Of a stretch of DNA of 64,000 nucleotides, positions 15,936 to 23,785 are shown piece by piece. Source of the stretch: Chloroflexota bacterium (GTDB lineage: Bacteria; Chloroflexota; Anaerolineae; Promineifilales; Promineifilaceae); assembly GCA_022616275.1 (NCBI GenBank), contig JAKEFB010000110.1:1-64000 (forward strand). Direction: 5' to 3'. The notes beneath the pieces are model-generated. The model ran no database searches. It saw only the letters and a program-made list of their open reading frames with translations, and was not told the DNA's origin. The stretch's first letter is position 1. Each line of letters opens with the position of its first letter. The position numbers were made by a program, and so were the translations under genes.

Positions 15936-18377
15936 ATGCCGAACAATGCCAGCCGCCCCGTCCTGCGCTACAGCGTGGAGCTACTGCTTACGGCGGCCGC
16001 TTACTACGTCGCCGGCCGGCTTGGCCTGCTGCTGGCCATTCCTCCCGGCTATGCTACCGCTATCTGGCCGCCCTCGGGCATCGCCCTGGCCGCCGTCCTC
16101 CTGGCCGGCCACCGAGTCTGGCCGGGCATCCTGTTGGGGTCATTCCTGGTCAACGTCGGCACGTCTTTCGACGCGGCCGGCCTGCTCTCGCTGTTGAAGT
16201 CGCTGCTCTTACCGCTCGTCATTGCTACCGGCGCTACCCTGCAGGCCCTCTTGGGCGGTTTTTTGGTCGGCCGCCTGGCCGGCTTCCCCAATCTGCTCAA
16301 CCGGGAAGCTAAAGTGGTTCGGTTTCTCGGCCTGGGCGGGCCGGTGAGCTGCCTGGTCGCGCCCACGTTGGGAGTCAGCAGCCTCTTCCTGGCTGGCGTC
16401 ATTCCGGCGGCCAGTTACCCTTTCAGTTGGTGGACGTGGTGGGTGGGGGATACCATCGGCGTGCTGATTGTCACGCCGATGGCCCTCATCTGGCTGGCCA
16501 AGCCACGGGAGGTGTGGCGGCAGAGACGCCTGACCGTCACCGTCCCGCTGGCCGTGGCTTTCGCCGTGACCGTCGTCGTCTTCGTCCTGGCCAGCGCCAG
16601 AGAGCAACAGGCCGGACGGCTCGAATTTGAGCGACGGGCCGACACCCTGACCAACGCCCTGGTCGAGAACTTTAACGACTACGTTGACCTGCTTTCTTCC
16701 ATCAAGGGCTTCTATGCCAGTTCCAGCGAAGTGGAACGGCCGGAATTCCACACCTTTGTCGAGCTGGCCCTGGACCGCCAGCCGGGCGTCCAGGTGCTGG
16801 CCTGGATCCCCCACGTGCCTGGCCCCTTGCGGGCCGGCTACGAAACCGCCGCGCGGCAGGAAGGCTATCCTGGCTTTCAGATCACGGAACAGGACCGGCA
16901 AGGCCGGATTGTCCCGGCGGCGGCGCGGGCTGAATATTTCCCCATTTATTACCTAGAACCTTACGCCGGCAATGAACCGGCCCTGGGATTTGACGTTGCT
17001 TCTGATCCAGCCCGCCTGGAGGCGTTAACCCGGGCCCGCGATACGGGCCGGCCAACCGCTACCGGGCCGGTTATCCTGGTCCAGGAAACCGGCGACCAAC
17101 CGGGTTTTCTCATCCTCACCCCCGTCTACGGCAACGGGCTACCGCAGGCCACGGTGGCAGAGCGCCGCCAGAACTTGCAAGGCTTTGTCTCGGGGGCCTT
17201 CCGGGTGGGCGACATCGTCGCGGCCGCCCTGGCCGGGCTGGAACAGGAGCGAGCCGGACTGGAACTGCGCCTCTACGACGAGAGCGCCCCGGCCGGGGCG
17301 CTCCTGATCTGCGCCTACCGCGGCCTGACCTGCGCCGGCGAGGACGAGGCCGCCGAACCCGCGGAAAATTTGGGGGAACTGCGCCGGGAGAGTGCGTTCG
17401 AGATAGCCGGGCGCCGCTGGCTGCTCCAGGTTTCCCCTTCCCTGGAATATCTCGCCGCCCAGCAAAGCCTGGCCGCCTGGGCAATCCTGGCCGGCGGCTT
17501 GCTGTTCACCGGCTTGCTGGGCGCTTTCCTACTGGTCGTCACCGGCCGGGCCATCCTGGTCGAGCAACTGGTCGTCGAACGAACGGCCGAGCTCGGCCGG
17601 GCCAACGCGGCCTTGGGCCGGGAGGTTGCCGAGCGCCGACGCTACCAGGAGATGCTCGGCCAGAAGAACCTAGAGCTGGAGCGAGCCATAGAGGCCAGGG
17701 ACCGCTTCCTGTCTAGCATGTCGCACGAACTGCGCACCCCGCTCAACGCCGTCATCGGCTTCACCGGCACGTTGCTGATGAAGCTCCCCGGCCCACTGAC
17801 CCCCGACCAGGAAAAGCAACTGAAGACAGTCCAGCTCAGCGCCAGACACCTGCTTTCGCTCATCAACGACCTGCTCGACCTAGCCAAGATTGATTCCGGC
17901 CGGGTCGAATTGCACTTCGAGCTGGTCGTCTGCCAGGGCGTGGTCGAAGAAGTCGCCGCAACGCTGCGCCCGCTGGCCGAGGCCAAGGGCCTCAAACTGG
18001 AAGTGGAACTTCCGCTACAGGAGATTGTCCTCCAGACCGACCGGCGCGCTCTTAGCCAGATCGTCATCAACCTGGCCAACAACGCCATCAAGTTTACCGA
18101 GCAGGGCCAGGTCAGCATCGAACTCGGCCGGCGTCAGGAAAACGGCCGCCTGCTGACGGAAATCAGCGTTCACGACACCGGCCCGGGCATCCAACCCGGG
18201 GACCAGGCCCGGCTCTTTCAGGCCTTCGAGCAGTTGGCGACCGGGCCGACCCGCCGCGAGGGCACCGGGCTGGGCCTGCACCTTTCGCAAAAACTGGCCG
18301 GCCTGCTGGGCGGGCACATTACCTTTCAGAGCGAGTACGGCAAGGGGAGCACGTTTACCCTGGCGATTTCCGAATAA
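15936..18377 (+). CDS. MASE1-CHASE hybrid-less sensor histidine kinase
   Basis: 813 aa membrane kinase. Residues about 1-205 are a MASE1-type integral-membrane sensor with about eight hydrophobic helices (AAYYVAGRLGLLLAIPPGYA, AIWPPSGIALA). Residues about 225-440 form an extracytoplasmic CHASE domain (GFYASSSEVERPEFHTFV, QVLAWIPHV), followed by another membrane helix (AAWAILAGGLLFTGLLGAF), a coiled coil, HisKA (SHELRTPLNAVIGF, phospho-His about 592) and HATPase (NLANNAIKF, DTGPGI, GTGLGLHLSQ). There is no receiver domain, so it needs a separate one; the divergent stand-alone receiver is the obvious candidate. The ligand is unknown. Confidence 0.9.
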   Translation: MPNNASRPVLRYSVELLLTAAAYYVAGRLGLLLAIPPGYATAIWPPSGIALAAVLLAGHRVWPGILLGSFLVNVGTSFDAAGLLSLLKSLLLPLVIATGATLQALLGGFLVGRLAGFPNLLNREAKVVRFLGLGGPVSCLVAPTLGVSSLFLAGVIPAASYPFSWWTWWVGDTIGVLIVTPMALIWLAKPREVWRQRRLTVTVPLAVAFAVTVVVFVLASAREQQAGRLEFERRADTLTNALVENFNDYVDLLSSIKGFYASSSEVERPEFHTFVELALDRQPGVQVLAWIPHVPGPLRAGYETAARQEGYPGFQITEQDRQGRIVPAAARAEYFPIYYLEPYAGNEPALGFDVASDPARLEALTRARDTGRPTATGPVILVQETGDQPGFLILTPVYGNGLPQATVAERRQNLQGFVSGAFRVGDIVAAALAGLEQERAGLELRLYDESAPAGALLICAYRGLTCAGEDEAAEPAENLGELRRESAFEIAGRRWLLQVSPSLEYLAAQQSLAAWAILAGGLLFTGLLGAFLLVVTGRAILVEQLVVERTAELGRANAALGREVAERRRYQEMLGQKNLELERAIEARDRFLSSMSHELRTPLNAVIGFTGTLLMKLPGPLTPDQEKQLKTVQLSARHLLSLINDLLDLAKIDSGRVELHFELVVCQGVVEEVAATLRPLAEAKGLKLEVELPLQEIVLQTDRRALSQIVINLANNAIKFTEQGQVSIELGRRQENGRLLTEISVHDTGPGIQPGDQARLFQAFEQLATGPTRREGTGLGLHLSQKLAGLLGGHITFQSEYGKGSTFTLAISE

Positions 18378-18447
18378 CGGGGGGTATACGCTGGAACGCC
18401 TGCTGGAACTCAACTTGAAACCAGCCGTAGTGGAAAAGGTGTCGTTG

Positions 18448-19173
18448 CTAATAGACCAGCTCGCCGCGTACAAACGCGGCCGTGACGGATTGTTGCGGCC
18501 GGTCAAAGAAATCCCCGGTGGCCGCCAGCTCGACCAGACGGCCGTTCAAGAGCAGCCCGGTCCGCTGACCCAGGCGGCGCGCCTGGAAGACGTCGTGCGT
18601 AACCAGGACGACCGTCACGCCTCGCTCCCCGTTCTCCTGGCGGATAATGGACTCAATCAGGCCAACGTTGTAGGGATCGAGGTTGGCCGTTGGTTCGTCC
18701 AGCAGCAGCACGTCCGGCTGGATGGCCAGGGCACGGGCCAGGGCGACCCGCTGCGCCTCGCCGGCCGACAGGTGGGCCGGCCGCTGCCGGGCCAACCCGG
18801 CCAGCCCCAAACGGGCCAGCCACTGTTCCAGGAGTTGGGGGGCCAGCTTCCGGCCGCGCAAGGCCAGGCCGTAACGAATGTTGTCGGCCACGGTCCGGTT
18901 CAGCAGCCCCGGCGTTTGAAAGACCGTCGTCACCCGTCGCCGCGCCGCCAGCGACGCCGCGCCGTTCAGCGGCCGGCCGGCAAAGCTGATCCGGCCGGCG
19001 GCCGGCCGCTCCAGAAAGTTCAGCAACCGCAACAGCGTGCTCTTCCCGGCCCCGCTTGGCCCAACCAGGGCCAGGATTTCGCCGGGCATAATGGCCAGGT
19101 GGTCAATGGCCAGTACCTGCCGGCCGGCGTAGGCCTGCCGGACGTCCTGGAGGATATAGAGCGGGGCGCTCAC
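18448..19173 (-). CDS. tupC: Tungstate ABC transporter, ATP-binding subunit
   Basis: 241 aa ABC ATPase: Walker A GPSGAGKST, Q-loop in VFQTPGLLNRTV, signature LSAGEAQRVALARAL, Walker B VLLLDEPTANLD, H-loop VLVTHDVFQA. It starts at GTG 19173, overlapping the permease stop (GTGA), so the two are translationally coupled. Last gene of the tupABC set. The family alone cannot separate tungstate from other oxyanions; the binding protein decides that. Confidence 0.88.
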   Translation of the reverse strand: MSAPLYILQDVRQAYAGRQVLAIDHLAIMPGEILALVGPSGAGKSTLLRLLNFLERPAAGRISFAGRPLNGAASLAARRRVTTVFQTPGLLNRTVADNIRYGLALRGRKLAPQLLEQWLARLGLAGLARQRPAHLSAGEAQRVALARALAIQPDVLLLDEPTANLDPYNVGLIESIIRQENGERGVTVVLVTHDVFQARRLGQRTGLLLNGRLVELAATGDFFDRPQQSVTAAFVRGELVY

Positions 19174-19865
19174 CGGGGCAACCCCCGGCGCTGCAAGTGG
19201 TAGAGGCTGAGGTTGGCGGCGAAGGCCAGGGCCAGGAGGATGCTGCCCAGGGCCAGGGCCAGGGCAAAGTTGCCTTTCCGCGTTTCCAGGACGATGGCCG
19301 TCGTCAGGACCCGCGTCTGGCCTTCGATGTTGCCGCCCACGAGCATGACGGCCCCGACTTCAGAAATGATGCTGCCGAAGGCGGCCACGACCGAGGCCAG
19401 CACACCCAGGCGCGCCTCGCTCAGGACCGCCCAACTCAGTTGCCAGCGCGTTGCTCCCAAAGCCCGCACTTGCAGTCGCAGCGCCGGGTCAACCGCTCGA
19501 ACGGCGGTGAAGGTCAGGCCAATTACCAGCGGCAGGGCGATAATGGTCTGGGCCAGGACCATCGCCGCCGGCCTGAACAACCAGCGTAAATCGCCCAAGG
19601 CCCCCTGGTTAGAGAGCAAGAGGTAGACAAACAGCCCGACGACAACCGGCGGCAGCCCCATCCCGGTGTAAATCAGGGGCAGCAGAAGGCCGGCGGCCGG
19701 AACTCGCTCCCGCAGACCCAGGACCAGGCCAACCGGCAGGCCAATCAGCATCGCCAGCAGGAGGGCCAGCCCCGTCACCTGCAGGGTCATGACCAGGATG
19801 GCCATCAGCGCCGGGTCCAGCGTTAACAGCAACCGCCATCCTTCCCACAAGGCCTCGATCAGCAT
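19170..19865 (-). CDS. tupB: Tungstate ABC transporter, permease
   Basis: 231 aa with about five to six membrane helices and the EAA-type loop (VRALGATRWQLSWAVLSEAR, about residues 140-160) that contacts the ATPase. It resembles TupB/WtpB in length and in the central GAVMLVGGNIEGQTRVLTTA segment. AAGG lies just before the ATG. The 37-bp gap from the binding protein and the coupled stop into the ATPase indicate one operon. Confidence 0.88.
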   Translation of the reverse strand: MLIEALWEGWRLLLTLDPALMAILVMTLQVTGLALLLAMLIGLPVGLVLGLRERVPAAGLLLPLIYTGMGLPPVVVGLFVYLLLSNQGALGDLRWLFRPAAMVLAQTIIALPLVIGLTFTAVRAVDPALRLQVRALGATRWQLSWAVLSEARLGVLASVVAAFGSIISEVGAVMLVGGNIEGQTRVLTTAIVLETRKGNFALALALGSILLALAFAANLSLYHLQRRGLPR

Positions 19866-19902
19866 ACCTTCCTTATCTGAATTTTACAGGACCTGACTCT
19901 CA

Positions 19903-20763
19903 CTACCTGTTCAGCCACGCGGCCGAATTGGGGTAGAAGAGCGGCTGGCCGTATTGGTCCCGGCCGTATTCGCCAATCGCCTCCTGGGTCTCAACTGAGG
20001 TCAGCCAATTGACGAACTGGGCCGCCAGCTCCTCGTTGATGCCCCCTTTATCGGGGTTGACCGGGATCACGCCGTAAGGGTTCAGCAGCGCCGGGTCGCT
20101 ATTGTCACTAATCGTTGCCCCACCGACCATCACGGCCAGGTTCGGCAAATTGGCCTGTTGGGCCAGAAAGGTGCCCCGATCGGCCAGGGTGTAGGCACCC
20201 CGTTCGTTGGCAAAGATTAACGTGTCGCCCATTCCCTGGCCGAGCGAATAATACCAGCCGTTGCCGGGTTCCGGCGAAACGCCGGCCGCCGCCCACAAAC
20301 TCTTTTCTTTGCTATGCGTCCCGCTGTCGTCGCCACGCGAGGCGAACGGCGCCTGGGTGGCGGCAATGGCCGCCAGGGCCTCGGCCGCCAGGGCCATCCC
20401 CTCGACGCTGGCCGGATCGGCCGGAGACCCGACGACGATAAAGTCGTTGAACATGACGTCGCGGCGGGCCAGGCCGTGGCCGCCGGCCACAAAAGCATCC
20501 TCCTGGCTGCGGGCGTGGACCAGGACTACGTCTGCGTCGCCGGCCTCGCCCAGGGCCAGCGCCTGCCCGGTGCCCACGGCGACCACGTCCACCCGCGCGT
20601 TGTAACGAGCCTCAAAATCAGGCAAGATCGCCTCCAGCAACCCCGAATCTTCGGTGCTGGTCGTGGTCGCCAACCGCAACACCTGGGACTCGGCCGGTGG
20701 GGGGCGGCAAGAGATCAATAATAGAGTAATGAGCGCCAAAAGAAGAAAGCTTCGTCGTTTCAT
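19903..20763 (-). CDS. tupA: Tungstate-binding lipoprotein of the ABC transporter
   Basis: 286 aa. Lipoprotein signal (LLALITLLLISCRPP) and the TupA oxyanion-binding signature LRLATTTSTEDSGLLEAILP near residue 30, then VGTGQALALGEAGDADVVLV, FNDFIVVGSPAD and SRGDDSGTHSKEKSLW. These motifs distinguish TupA from molybdate-binding ModA. It delivers tungstate (or molybdate) to TupBC. The likely user in this window is the formate dehydrogenase at 29.2-31.3 kb. A 23-bp operator-like palindrome lies 32 bp upstream. Confidence 0.92.
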   Translation of the reverse strand: MKRRSFLLLALITLLLISCRPPPAESQVLRLATTTSTEDSGLLEAILPDFEARYNARVDVVAVGTGQALALGEAGDADVVLVHARSQEDAFVAGGHGLARRDVMFNDFIVVGSPADPASVEGMALAAEALAAIAATQAPFASRGDDSGTHSKEKSLWAAAGVSPEPGNGWYYSLGQGMGDTLIFANERGAYTLADRGTFLAQQANLPNLAVMVGGATISDNSDPALLNPYGVIPVNPDKGGINEELAAQFVNWLTSVETQEAIGEYGRDQYGQPLFYPNSAAWLNR

Positions 20764-20794
20764 TGTCCATATTCCTACCAGGGCAATTATAAAG

Positions 20795-20817
20795 CGTTAT
20801 GACAAGATGTCATAACG
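20795..20817 (-). promoter_or_regulatory. ModE/TunR-like operator of the tungstate transporter
   Basis: CGTTATGAC-AAGAT-GTCATAACG, a perfect palindrome with 9-bp arms, lies between the ModE-like gene and tupA, 32-54 bp before the tupA start. Known ModE operators carry inverted CGTTAT/ATAACG halves, so the fit is good. A metal-loaded ModE-like protein would repress transport when the oxyanion is plentiful. Confidence 0.75.
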
Positions 20818-20867
20818 GTAAGCCTAAAAAATCCTGGAGAGATGAAAGTCCAGGAACGGCGAAACGA

Positions 20868-21218
20868 TTAGCCGCCGGCCGCCTCGCTGCCCGGCCAGGT
20901 GGTTGGATAAGATTGTTGCACGCACCGGGCCACGGCCGCGCTGAAGGCGGTAAATTGCTCGATGTACAGCTCGGCCGTGGCCGTCAAGGTAGCGCCACCG
21001 CCTTCCGGCCCGCCAACGCGCGTTTCGACCAATTTGACGCCCAGGCGGGTTTCCATTTCGTTAATCTTCTGCCAGGCAACCCGGTAGGGGACGCCTATTT
21101 TATCGGCCGCGGCGCTGATGGAGCCGGTTTCGGCCACGGCGCGCAAAAGCCTCACTCGCCAGATAGAGAGAGCGACCTGGCCGTCCACTTCGATCCATAA
21201 ATTAAACTCAGGGCGCAT
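20868..21218 (-). CDS. ModE-like winged-helix regulator without metal-binding (TOBE) domain
   Basis: 116 aa, ModE N-terminal DNA-binding domain only: LLRAVAETGSISAAADKIG, PYRVAWQKINEME, then TLTATAELYIEQF. Classical ModE has two C-terminal TOBE/MOP domains that sense molybdate; none are present, so sensing may use another site or partner. It is the first gene ahead of tupABC on the same strand, and the CGTTAT palindrome lies between, which supports it as the local repressor. Confidence 0.85.
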   Translation of the reverse strand: MRPEFNLWIEVDGQVALSIWRVRLLRAVAETGSISAAADKIGVPYRVAWQKINEMETRLGVKLVETRVGGPEGGGATLTATAELYIEQFTAFSAAVARCVQQSYPTTWPGSEAAGG

Positions 21219-21310
21219 CGTATTGAATATTATACCTGTTGCATTTCGGCAAAAAGCTCGGCCTGGTCCGAGGGGTGCAGGCTTTCGATGATGGCAGTGG
21301 GTATTTTAAT

Positions 21311-22291
21311 TTAAACGCTAACCGCGTCAATTACGTATTGGTCAACGACTCTCCCCGTCCTGGTGACAAACTGAAAGCTCAGGCGCTCGGCGACGGCTTC
21401 GACGAGCATGGCACCGTGGTCTTCGTTGAAACGCAGGGCGCTCCCGGCAACGAGGTCGTCCTGGTCAAATTCGTAAATCGTTCCCCCACCAAGGCCGTTG
21501 ACGAAGTAGGGCAGGCCGTCTTTGACGATTCGCTCGTAGTCGTGGTCATCGCCTGATAGCACGGCCGTGGCCCCCCACTCCTTGAATGGCCACTGCATAT
21601 GATCGTGGGAGCCGTGCCGGCCGGAAGAATGAGGGGGGTCGTGGGCCACGACCAGCTTCCAGGGGGCGTTGGATAGAGCCATTTGCCTTTGTAGCCATTG
21701 CCCCTGTTTTGAGTTGGGTGTTACGCCGTCCGGTTCGTTGTCGTTGCTGTCGAGGATAAAGAGGTGTACCGGCCCCCAGCGGACGTCGTAGTAGCGGCCG
21801 TTGCCGGGCAGAGTGAAGTAATCCAGGTGCGGCTGGGCGCCGGGCTGGCGCCAGTCGTGGCCGCCCAGGGCCGGGAAAAAACGGTTGGCGTCGGCTCCTA
21901 CACCATACGTGCCTTTGTAGGGATGAATAAATTCATGATAGTACTGGCCGATGTTCTCGTCAATGGTCGAGGCTTTGCCATTGAAATAGTTGTTATCGCC
22001 GGTAGTGACGACGAAGTCTACGTTCCAGCTCTTGACCAGCTCGGCCACCGCCGCTTCGGCCGGGCCGGAATCACCATAATCGCCAATGACCGCCAGGCGG
22101 GCCGAATTGGGGGGGATCAGCGGCCGGTAAGCCTCGACCGTGGTATAGGTCGGCGCGACCGTCACCACGCTTGGTTCGCCGGCCGGGTCACAGGCCACAA
22201 GCGCCGACGAAGCAACGCCCCCGACAAAGATGCCCAGAGAGCGCAGAAACTCTCGCCGCGTCATCTTGCCGTCGTCTCGTTTTTCTCTCAT
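21311..22291 (-). CDS. Secreted metallophosphoesterase (Tat signal)
   Basis: About 326 aa from ATG 22291 (MREKRDDGK). A twin-arginine signal (MTRREFLRSLGIFVGG) with a following Cys (VACDPAG) suggests export, perhaps as a lipoprotein. Calcineurin-like metal-binding motifs are in order: AVIGDYGD, VTTGDNNYF, ALGGHDW, VAHDPPHSSGRHG, LSGDDHDYER. Length and motif order fit the purple-acid-phosphatase-like family. The upstream frame extension to 22375 overlaps an inverted repeat and is not thought to be translated. The substrate is unknown; no operon partner is visible. Confidence 0.85.
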   Translation of the reverse strand: MREKRDDGKMTRREFLRSLGIFVGGVASSALVACDPAGEPSVVTVAPTYTTVEAYRPLIPPNSARLAVIGDYGDSGPAEAAVAELVKSWNVDFVVTTGDNNYFNGKASTIDENIGQYYHEFIHPYKGTYGVGADANRFFPALGGHDWRQPGAQPHLDYFTLPGNGRYYDVRWGPVHLFILDSNDNEPDGVTPNSKQGQWLQRQMALSNAPWKLVVAHDPPHSSGRHGSHDHMQWPFKEWGATAVLSGDDHDYERIVKDGLPYFVNGLGGGTIYEFDQDDLVAGSALRFNEDHGAMLVEAVAERLSFQFVTRTGRVVDQYVIDAVSV

Positions 22292-22313
22292 CTTATCACC
22301 ACTTAACTTAAAT

Positions 22314-22376
22314 CGTGCCTGGTACGGGGCAGCAAGTGTCCATTGATCGAGGCTATTTTGCCCCGTGCCAGGCACG
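22314..22376. repeat. Inverted repeat with 18-bp arms upstream of the phosphoesterase
   Basis: CGTGCCTGGTACGGGGCA (22314-22331) and TGCCCCGTGCCAGGCACG (22359-22376) are reverse complements with one G/T-type mismatch, around a 27-bp loop. Sequence style and position suggest a REP-like mobile palindrome. Confidence 0.7.
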
Positions 22377-22489
22377 GCCGGTTCAGGATAATTGTTTTAT
22401 TGTAGAGGGGCACAAAGTCCAGCGATATGGGGAAATTCCCTACCAGGCGATAAGATAATCACCCTCCTCACCCCCTCTTCCCCCTAATC

Positions 22490-22503
22490 GTGACAGATGT
22501 CAA
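22490..22503. promoter_or_regulatory. TGACAGATGTCA box upstream of the DsbA-like gene
   Basis: GTGACAGATGTCAA contains the perfect palindrome TGACA-GA-TGTCA, about 90 bp before the DsbA-like start and 199 bp before the divergent phosphoesterase. It matches the first box of the PFOR/PPDK element, but no second box lies 22 bp away. Confidence 0.45.
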
Positions 22504-22527
22504 CCCGCAAGGGTTACATTAGGCACT

Positions 22528-22580
22528 CCCTGTTTACTGATTGTTTGGCTACAGTGTAACCAAACTATGAGTAAACAGGG
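22528..22580. promoter_or_regulatory. 53-bp nested palindrome before the DsbA-like start
   Basis: CCCTGTTTACT (22528-22538) is the exact inverse of AGTAAACAGGG (22570-22580), and inside it GTTTGG pairs with CCAAAC. The right arm carries the AGGG that would serve as ribosome-binding site for ATG 22587. It could be a repressor operator or a leader hairpin that masks translation. Confidence 0.5.
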
Positions 22581-22586
22581 ATGAAC

Positions 22587-23288
22587 ATGGCAACTGCACA
22601 ACAAGTAAGAAGAGCGGCCCGCGCACGCCAGGCCAGGCGGGCCCAGAGAAAAACTAACTGGCGTGTGATGGGGGGGATTATCGTCGTGGCCGTCATGGGG
22701 CTGGTCGCCTTAATGGGTCTGGCGCTGCGGACGCCGGAGGCAAATTCTCTGGCGGCGTTTTGCCAGGAAAACCCGGGCAATTGTTTTAGCGAAGGTCCAG
22801 CCGACGCGCCCGTCACACTCGTCGAAGTGTCTGATTACAACTGTTCTCACTGCCGGAACTTTAATTTGCAAACGGCCGGCCTGCTGCACGAGCAGTACGT
22901 CGAAACGGGCCAGGTGCGCTGGGTCTATGTGCCTTTTGCCCTCCGGGTAGAAACGATCCCACCGGCGGCGGCCGCTCTGTGTGCGGGCGAACAGGGCCGT
23001 TTTCCAGAGTTCCACCGGCTCATGTTTGAGATGCAGGGCAGCCCGCAAGCGTTGACGCGCGATGGTTTTCTGCTGGCGGCCGGCCAGTTGGGCCTGGACC
23101 TGGAAAGTTTCGGGGCCTGCGTAGATGGGGGCAAGTATAACGACGCCGTCCAGGAAAACATCCGGGCGGCCAACCTGATGGGCGTCAGAGCTACGCCGAC
23201 CTTCTTCATTAACGACGAGAAGGCAGAGGGCAACCTGCCCCTGGCCGAATTTCAGCGGCGGATTGACGCTCTGCTGGTAAGTCAGTAG
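22587..23288 (+). CDS. DsbA/thioredoxin-like disulfide oxidoreductase, membrane-anchored
   Basis: 233 aa from ATG 22587; ATG 22581 is in frame but sits directly on the AGGG. An N-terminal Arg-rich stretch and one membrane helix (VMGGIIVVAVMGLVALMGLAL) anchor an extracytoplasmic thioredoxin fold: DYNCSHCRNFN with a CSHC active site, and cis-Pro loop ATPTFFIN. This is the DsbA/DSBA-like (thioredoxin_4) family, which forms or isomerises disulfides in exported proteins. The nested palindrome at its start suggests tight control. Confidence 0.88.
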   Translation: MATAQQVRRAARARQARRAQRKTNWRVMGGIIVVAVMGLVALMGLALRTPEANSLAAFCQENPGNCFSEGPADAPVTLVEVSDYNCSHCRNFNLQTAGLLHEQYVETGQVRWVYVPFALRVETIPPAAAALCAGEQGRFPEFHRLMFEMQGSPQALTRDGFLLAAGQLGLDLESFGACVDGGKYNDAVQENIRAANLMGVRATPTFFINDEKAEGNLPLAEFQRRIDALLVSQ

Positions 23289-23309
23289 GGCAAGTTTATA
23301 AACTTGCCC
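23288..23309. repeat. Perfect 22-bp palindrome after the DsbA-like gene
   Basis: GGGCAAGTTTA followed by its exact reverse complement, beginning on the last base of the stop codon. REP-like; it may also end the DsbA-like transcript. Confidence 0.7.
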
Positions 23310-23326
23310 ACCCTTGAGGTAGCAAG

Positions 23327-23782
23327 ATGAAACAAGAACTGGTTAGAGAATGGATGACGTATGATCCGATCACCGTTACGCCGGAAACGACGCTACCGGA
23401 AGTGTATGACCTGATGCGGCGCGAGCAAATTCGCCGCCTGCCGGTGATGCGGGATGGAAAGCTGGTGGGGATTATCACCTACGGCGACGTGCGCGGGGCG
23501 CAGCCGTCCACTGCCTCAGCGTTGAGCGTTTGGGAACTGAACTTTATACTGGCCCAGCTCAAAGTGGCCGAATTCATGACTCCCCGGCCGATTACCGTCT
23601 CCGAAGATACGCCTGTCGGCGAAGCGGCCCACCTGATGCTGCGACATAAGATCAGCGGGTTGCCGGTGGTGGACGAAGATGGCAACCTGGCCGGCATTCT
23701 TACCGAATCGGACATCTTCCGCCTGGTCGTCCGCGACTGGACGAACCAGACGGTCCCGGCGTTACCAGTAATGGGAGAGTGA
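23327..23782 (+). CDS. Tandem CBS-domain protein (paralog 1)
   Basis: 151 aa, two CBS domains (VREWMTYDPITVTPETTLPE to VGIITYGDV; VAEFMTPRPITVSEDTPVGE to AGILTESDIFRL). Such stand-alone pairs bind adenine nucleotides and report energy state. It precedes alanine dehydrogenase by 3 bp, so it is the first gene of a CBS/Ald/CoA-transferase operon and may regulate those enzymes. It is a close paralog of the protein at 27720-28142. Confidence 0.9.
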   Translation: MKQELVREWMTYDPITVTPETTLPEVYDLMRREQIRRLPVMRDGKLVGIITYGDVRGAQPSTASALSVWELNFILAQLKVAEFMTPRPITVSEDTPVGEAAHLMLRHKISGLPVVDEDGNLAGILTESDIFRLVVRDWTNQTVPALPVMGE

Positions 23783-23785
23783 CGT

